Assembly (NCBI GenBank): GCA_902524955.1
Contig: CABZEY010000003.1
Location: 1-64,000 of the forward strand
Direction: 5' to 3'
DNA from: an uncultured Pelagibacteraceae bacterium
GTDB taxonomy: Bacteria > Pseudomonadota > Alphaproteobacteria > Pelagibacterales > Pelagibacteraceae
DNA: 64,000 nt
The notes beneath the pieces were generated by a model, which was not told where the DNA came from, did no database searches, and saw only the letters and a list, made by a program, of their open reading frames with translations. A program made the translations under genes and the position numbers. Shown in pieces: positions 61,101-64,000 of this stretch; position 1 is the first letter of the stretch, and every line of letters begins with the position of its first letter.

Positions 61101-62607
61101 AGTTTCAAGCGGTTTAACATTACCATCTTTAACTGTAACAGGATCTGCAATAAGACTGAATTCAGCAATTAAAACAACAGGAGCTCAATCATACGGCGGT
61201 GATGTTTTAGTTGCCACTGGTACAAGAGCATCACCTGTTACTTTTACTACAACTAATAGTGACATAAGTTTCACCAAAACCTTAAAAGGTCAAGGTAATG
61301 CGAAAGCAAGATCTCTTACAATTAATGCTGGAACTGGAAATGTTTTATTTGGTGACCGAGTTGGCTATGCCTTTAACAACGAGACATTCGATGCAAATAA
61401 TACTGCAGACAGTTTCTACAAGATGACTGTAACTGCGGGTACCACAACAATCAAAGGCGATATTATGACTTATGAAGAGCAGACATATAATTCTAACATA
61501 AATATTGGAAGCACAGGATCCAATGGTCTAACCAGAACATTATTATCAATGGATCCAAAAGTGATTATTAATGGAAATGTAAACGATACTGTTGCTAATC
61601 GTCATACCTTAGTCGCCAAAGCAATTGCAGTAAGAAGAGACGGTCAGACGCCAGGGACTCCTGACGTAACGTACAATGGAACTATTGGACAGACAAAAAA
61701 GTTGGCAGGATATTCTGGAGCCACAGGTTATCAAGTTGTATCAACAAATTACGGTACCATAGATACTGGTGAAAGTTTTGGTTCAGTTACTGGAGGAACA
61801 CAAAGAAATGGAAAAATTGGAGGAAGTGGAAATGGTAACGGTTCTCAAAGTAATAAAAGAAGAGCCCAGAAATCAGCAAATGCAGTGGTTAAAAATGCAA
61901 AAACAACAATTACAGACGCTGGTAAAAACTTAATAGCAACTCTTTTTGGTGGTGGTCCAAGCGGTGGTGGCAGAACATTCTCTAAATCAATTGAAGTTGT
62001 GATGCCTGGTGACGCTGGATTTAATAAACCGGGGCCTCAATCAGGATCAGGTGCAAATATTGATGCTGATTTTAGTTCTCCTGGAAACAATCAATCTTCT
62101 CCAAGTTTTGAACCACGTGGGAACAATTCAATTAGTGGAGCTCCAAAAACAAATACACAAGGTGATAATTTTAGCTCGATTAATCAAGGATCAGGCTCAT
62201 CTAAACCTAGAAGCATAAAAGAATTATTTAGTAGTAGAGATTTTAAAAACCAATTTGGATCTAGAAAAGAAATGAGACAATTTAAAAGAGAGTTTAGACA
62301 ACAACTAAGACAAAATCCTGGAAGTAGAAAATCATTTAATAAAGCTTTAAGACAAGGAATGGATCCAATGGACCCTAAAACATTTGAAAACGCTACACCA
62401 GAACAAAGAAAAACTTTTGATGAATTTAGAAAAAGAGCAACCCCAGAAGAACAGAAAGCTTTTAGAAAATTTAAAGATGGTGAAGAAGATCCAAGAAAAT
62501 CTCTCGATAAATCTAATAAGAAAATGGATAGAAAAGGAAAAGATAATAAAAAATTGGAAGACGACGATGATAAGAAGAAAAAGGATGGAAATGCAAAAGC
62601 TAATTAA
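55192..62607 (+). CDS. Two-partner secretion exoprotein (TpsA), haemagglutinin-like giant adhesin
   Basis: 2,471 residues. A signal peptide of about 24 residues; a TPS/haemagglutination-activity domain (about 27-150; LDRLNVNQTSNQAIVNWQSF and NPTGI at 112-116); an FHA-like beta-helix stretch ending GGLWLIDPYDYTID (about 421); a glycine-rich ALK/LTK-like domain (559-793); eight autotransporter-type beta repeats; a malectin-like insert (about 1617-1802) with a vicinal Cys pair at 1723-1724; and a charged helical tail from about 2337. No C-terminal barrel and no C-terminal Cys hook. It is exported by the transporter gene that overlaps its end by 17 nt. Ligand unknown. Confidence 0.93.
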   Translation: MKKIINWICIFIIYFFSSPIVAYSEIDRLALPQGGNVVSGNVNINYAALDRLNVNQTSNQAIVNWQSFNVGRDASVHFNQPGSKASILNNVLSGRSIINGSIYSNGRLLLVNPTGILTGPHSAIKAEGAVLSTLNLSKQNYLNNNYQFNTNSNSSLVNQGLIEGQYVALIAPQVNNKGTIITSAATTIAAGDDVLLGISDSNNLTVKVSPSKLQAMAKNEGTIKTQNGIVTIKTDAAQSLVDEVVKLPNAKADGLVSENGVIKLVSNSGSIKAKKIKIDAGSKGAAEISGNLNSNNENGKGGTIEITAKDIDVNAAKISADGKTGGGKVLIGGDWQGSGELLQATYVNVDDATIISANATASGGGGKIVLWSDIKNINSITTVNGSLFAKGIDGEGGKIETSGSVINTDRIIVNASSKLSRGGLWLIDPYDYTIDSTAVSNITSALNSGTSVTVATSADNSSYGSGGSSSGNGDITITSNLQTTAGSSTSATLTLTAARHITLNSGVSITDINSHSLSVAMNAGGDITLQGDIDVAGTVALTTTSYSGGSGGSPTTVNFSYTGAAVSWTVPSGVSSLTIDAKGAGGGYGYSDPTYPGKGGRLQATFSATAGESLRIRVGGRGENSTQNPGGGAAGKYVKGSAQGGFNGGGNASGTHYSAGGGGGATDIRRGGDNLSNRIAVAGGGGGQGAQRRGSAGGGGNGHGGGTTGASGSNGGYNHATGGGGGTQSAGGARGTGNQNHGTAGSLGQGGAGGGSGREGGGGGGGYYGGGGGGSSPSGGGGGGGGGSNYILSGATSVTHTRGGGATYNAHGSLSITYTASSTEYGDIVINGDLKAGAGIASNSNRGSTVSTEGDLTIAGDASIKDGITADSITNNGIMRWTVNAGNLTTSHQISGTGKLFKYGSSNLTFSNSQSYTGDTEVYSGTLINNSTLSDSTDLILTEGNYTANATDTVASISSSNSSSTLSIASGQTFTTSTSSNTTFAGVIAGSGGFKKAGSGTLTLSGTNTYTGGTDITAGGILITNDRNLGAVPGSADADNVIIRNGATLATGNANVSMAANRGFNVPSGTAKLLKYTRKSWTLNNPISGSGGVNFDDSTASGGNGGGGGRYYLKVANTYTGDTLISFRGTRDPGVVVDHNDAFQNTTVDYNNTNIPNANETSEPLLWFRTTAPVLGGLKGDRDLINEQSFTANAVLNIGNNNEDTTFSGRIRDGQRTYGIKKIGTGSLTLTGSNSYSGGTTLAGGSISGYSGALTLAPTSAITLTSNLSSPSLSGSANINLSSYTLTVGSDDSSTSYTGVISGTGGLIKQGSGTLTLTGTQTYTGSTTISAGTLTVSGSGSLNSGNYAGAIANSGTLNYASSTSQTLSGVISGTGSVTKSGSSTLTLSGNNTYSGDTTISAGTINVSGKIGDGSYSGAIANSGTFIMSSSTAHTLSGAISGSGGITKSGSGNLTLSGSNNFTGTITLSNGTLIGASDNALGSAPTIAASNSPTFQTSSSSITLPSLTVTGEINLTSDIITTGAQSYSAATTIGASSGSAITVRTTNSNITFSDDVKLYQNTTINSGSGGGSISFGGDLYTHNSASAERNLIVNAGTGDVTFSGSITGGGDYSAGFTQGSFTNESDLDFSGTFLNAINIAGNAVTVGDATFQRGHAGYNTSNSNESFQNQITSWNATTWSSSGLTELMRGIRWSGGTSHSPYVQFTNATAGKKYKIQALFKERCCNRYFDVYVDGTKIVDDFKPQLSGGNSGSTGRYLTYQFEASSSNVMFRMSGRTSENSGSRLHSRDVNPILNAISIEEVNAGKKINNLTVSGAAVSAAGIEVTGDMSITNSGTSSVTGVVAGSGDFTKAGSGMLSLTGTNTYSGDTTVSAGTLRLSGSGTLGSGSYSGAITNNAIFRYSSSSAQTLSGVISGTGRVDANSSSTALTLTGTNTYTGGTRIAGGSIVAGSARALGATPTINATSTSSQLTVSSGLTLPSLTVTGSAIRLNSAIKTTGAQSYGGDVLVATGTRASPVTFTTTNSDISFTKTLKGQGNAKARSLTINAGTGNVLFGDRVGYAFNNETFDANNTADSFYKMTVTAGTTTIKGDIMTYEEQTYNSNINIGSTGSNGLTRTLLSMDPKVIINGNVNDTVANRHTLVAKAIAVRRDGQTPGTPDVTYNGTIGQTKKLAGYSGATGYQVVSTNYGTIDTGESFGSVTGGTQRNGKIGGSGNGNGSQSNKRRAQKSANAVVKNAKTTITDAGKNLIATLFGGGPSGGGRTFSKSIEVVMPGDAGFNKPGPQSGSGANIDADFSSPGNNQSSPSFEPRGNNSISGAPKTNTQGDNFSSINQGSGSSKPRSIKELFSSRDFKNQFGSRKEMRQFKREFRQQLRQNPGSRKSFNKALRQGMDPMDPKTFENATPEQRKTFDEFRKRATPEEQKAFRKFKDGEEDPRKSLDKSNKKMDRKGKDNKKLEDDDDKKKKDGNAKAN
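56866..57570 (+). other. Glycine-rich ALK/LTK-like domain inside the exoprotein
   Basis: Residues about 559-793. It opens with a FSYTGAAVSWTVPSGVSSL strand pair and AKGAGGG, then long Gly runs. The ATDIRR (665-670) and RIAVAGGGGG (678-687) motifs are those of the glycine-rich domain of ALK/LTK receptors and of its bacterial relatives. The DNA is visibly richer in G (GGTGGAGGT-type runs) than the flanks. Confidence 0.75.
57895..61032 (+). repeat. Eight autotransporter-associated beta repeats (PATR-like) in the exoprotein
   Basis: Degenerate repeat of about 26-30 residues with consensus KxGSGTLTLSGTNTYTGGTT, then ISAGTL. Copies start near 57895, 58177, 58855, 59116, 59326, 59530, 60739 and 60961. 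They form a parallel beta-helix passenger stalk. The malectin-like insert separates the last two from the rest. Confidence 0.85.
60040..60600 (+). other. Malectin-like carbohydrate-binding insert in the exoprotein
   Basis: Residues about 1617-1802 are unlike the flanking repeats: Phe/Tyr/Arg-rich with KKYKIQALFKERCCNRYFDVYVDGTKIVDDF, then a beta-rich segment ending PILNAISIEEV. The R-x-FDVYVDG-x3-VDDF string resembles malectin and related carbohydrate-binding modules. A sugar-binding role is inferred. Confidence 0.5.
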
Positions 62608-64000
62608 TATATTTATATTTTATTTTATTATTTGCTCATTAAGTTTAGCTTATGCTAATGATCCAGTAATTCCAAAAGTAGATGACATGAATAAACAAGT
62701 TCCTAAAGTAAATAAAAATTTACAAAAAAAAGAAATGCCATCTGACAAACTATATGAAAAAAAAACTGATCAGTCATCAGATAAAGAAAATGATTTAGTA
62801 AAAGTATTCGTTGAGGAATTTACATTTGAGGGAAATAAAAAATATCCAACTTCTGAATTTTTGAAGCTGGTAGAAAATAAGATTAATAAAGAATTGAATT
62901 ATGCGGATTTAAGAAATGTTCTTCAAGATGTATCTTTCTACTATCGATCGAAAGGCTATTTAGCAACTGCATTTTTACCCGAGCAAGATATAACTGACGG
63001 TAAGGTGCAAATTTTTATTGTTGAAGGAAGACTAGGTAAAGTTGAAATTAGATCTAACGCAAAAAATCAACTAAATATTTCTAGAGAAAGAATTTCAAAA
63101 TTTATTTTTAATAAAATTAAAGCAAATGAAATTCTAAATATTGTGCAATTAGACAGAAATATTCGTAATTTAAATAATGCTCCTGGGATTAATGCGATTG
63201 CTCAATTGGTAGAAGGTGATCAATTGGGTGAAACTGATGTAATAATATCAGCATCAAATACTAAAACTTTAAGCACAACTAGTTTACTAGATAATAATGG
63301 ATCAAGATCATCTGGTTATGAAAGAGTTACAAATATTTTAAACTTTGACAGTGTATTAAATAAAGGAGAGAGATTCAGTATTACAGATGTAATTACTGAG
63401 GGCTCACATTACTATGCTGGATCCTTAACTATACCAGCTGGTTACGATGGTCTAACCACGACCTTTAGAATATCGAAAATGGAGTACCATTTAGGAGCAC
63501 CATTTGCATCAACTGATCCAACTGGATACTCTACTGAATTCTTTTTAGGGTTTAATAAAGAGTTAATGGTAAAACCTGACAAAGGTTTGACATCTTCATT
63601 TTCCTTTTCAAGGAATGATTATGTAAATGACTTAAATACAGGCTCGAATAGTAATAAGGATATTATTAAAACTTCATCAAATTTAACTTTTAATAACCAG
63701 GACAAATTTTTCTCAGGTGGTGCAAACACTGTATCTCTTACTGGTATTTACGGTGCTTTAGATCTAACAGATAATTCTACAAATTATGACAATGATCAAC
63801 TGACAGCAAAATCAGATGGTGAGTACTGGAAACTGTCACTTAATGCTAACCGATTTCAAAGAATAACAGATTCTGTATCTGCAGTCTTAAAATTTAATGG
63901 TCAATATACTGATAAAAACCTAGATGGAGCTGAACAAATAAGTCTTGGAGGGCCGAATGCTGTTAGAGCATATCCAGCAAATGAAGCAGCTGGCGATCAA
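62591..64000 (+). CDS. Two-partner secretion transporter (TpsB, ShlB/FhaC family), 3' end outside window
   Basis: The first 470 residues are visible and the frame is open at the right edge. A signal peptide ending LSLAYA, a Lys/Asp-rich linker, then a ShlB-type POTRA domain (about 78-155; EEFTFEGNKKYPTSEF, YYRSKGYLATAFLPEQDITDGKVQIFIVEGRLG), a second POTRA-like segment and barrel strands. SLGGPNAVRAYP near the edge matches the VRGY lid motif of Omp85-family transporters, with Ala for Gly. It exports the upstream exoprotein. The gene overlaps its partner by 17 nt, as expected of a coupled pair. Confidence 0.92.
   Translation, partial: MQKLINIFIFYFIICSLSLAYANDPVIPKVDDMNKQVPKVNKNLQKKEMPSDKLYEKKTDQSSDKENDLVKVFVEEFTFEGNKKYPTSEFLKLVENKINKELNYADLRNVLQDVSFYYRSKGYLATAFLPEQDITDGKVQIFIVEGRLGKVEIRSNAKNQLNISRERISKFIFNKIKANEILNIVQLDRNIRNLNNAPGINAIAQLVEGDQLGETDVIISASNTKTLSTTSLLDNNGSRSSGYERVTNILNFDSVLNKGERFSITDVITEGSHYYAGSLTIPAGYDGLTTTFRISKMEYHLGAPFASTDPTGYSTEFFLGFNKELMVKPDKGLTSSFSFSRNDYVNDLNTGSNSNKDIIKTSSNLTFNNQDKFFSGGANTVSLTGIYGALDLTDNSTNYDNDQLTAKSDGEYWKLSLNANRFQRITDSVSAVLKFNGQYTDKNLDGAEQISLGGPNAVRAYPANEAAGDQ

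Overview
This window reads as a contiguous chromosome segment from a streamlined, AT-rich alphaproteobacterium of the SAR11 type (Candidatus Pelagibacter or a close relative). The evidence is the very low GC content, the dense packing with gaps of a few bases and many 1-8 nt overlaps, Lys/Asn/Ile-rich proteins, a two-piece permuted tmRNA, Cys-free bL31 and bL36, and the alphaproteobacterial order tolQRAB-pal-cpoB-tilS-ftsH-folP-glmM. The assignment is inferred from gene content and composition, not from rRNA, which is absent.

Region by region. 1-4.3 kb: the end of an SDR-type sugar epimerase, bL36, a putative cytochrome oxidase subunit IV, the three-subunit proton-translocating transhydrogenase (pntAA-pntAB-pntB), tRNA-Val, and, on the other strand, rpsU followed by initiator tRNA. 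4.3-9 kb: mrdA-rodA, a bactofilin, a DUF6356 protein and a drug/metabolite-type transporter. 9-11.4 kb (minus): a methyltransferase-like gene, an FGE-fold membrane protein, glutaredoxin and CcdA. 11.5-15.6 kb: a MazG-like gene, a D-malate/tartrate dehydrogenase, a small lipoprotein, ssrA, thyX and an Mrp-like ATPase. 15.6-20.2 kb: hflK-hflC-DUF2065-degP-miaA. 20.2-25.2 kb: branched-chain amino acid synthesis (ilvB, ilvN, ilvC, leuA). 25.2-28 kb: mreBCD and a short COQ9-like gene. 28-38.7 kb (minus): tkt-gap-pgk-fba, thiE-like, efp, suhB-like, an MFS exporter, rpmE, a TrcR/DUF1013 protein, purE and purK. 38.8-42.7 kb: a coiled-coil protein, zapA, fau, a YmdB-like phosphoesterase, yebC, a RuvC-like nuclease and ybgC. 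42.7-55 kb: the Tol-Pal envelope operon, tilS, ftsH, folP, glmM, thiD and purA. 55.2-64 kb: a two-partner secretion locus with a 2,471-residue exoprotein and its outer-membrane transporter, which runs off the right edge.

Most of the window is core metabolism and envelope maintenance. The unusual material is: (1) the two-partner secretion exoprotein, which combines a TPS domain, an ALK/LTK-like glycine-rich domain, passenger-type beta repeats and a malectin-like insert, behind a structured leader; (2) rpsU, which lacks any usual start codon and appears to start at ATT behind a perfect Shine-Dalgarno sequence, inside an overlapping upstream ORF; (3) a duplicated end of the tmRNA gene bracketing a lipoprotein gene like attachment-site scars; (4) a phage-like RuvC in the canonical ruvC slot with ruvA and ruvB missing; and (5) a perfect 17-bp inverted repeat covering the bactofilin stop codon and the next start codon. 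No CRISPR array, insertion sequence, prophage or plasmid gene was seen.
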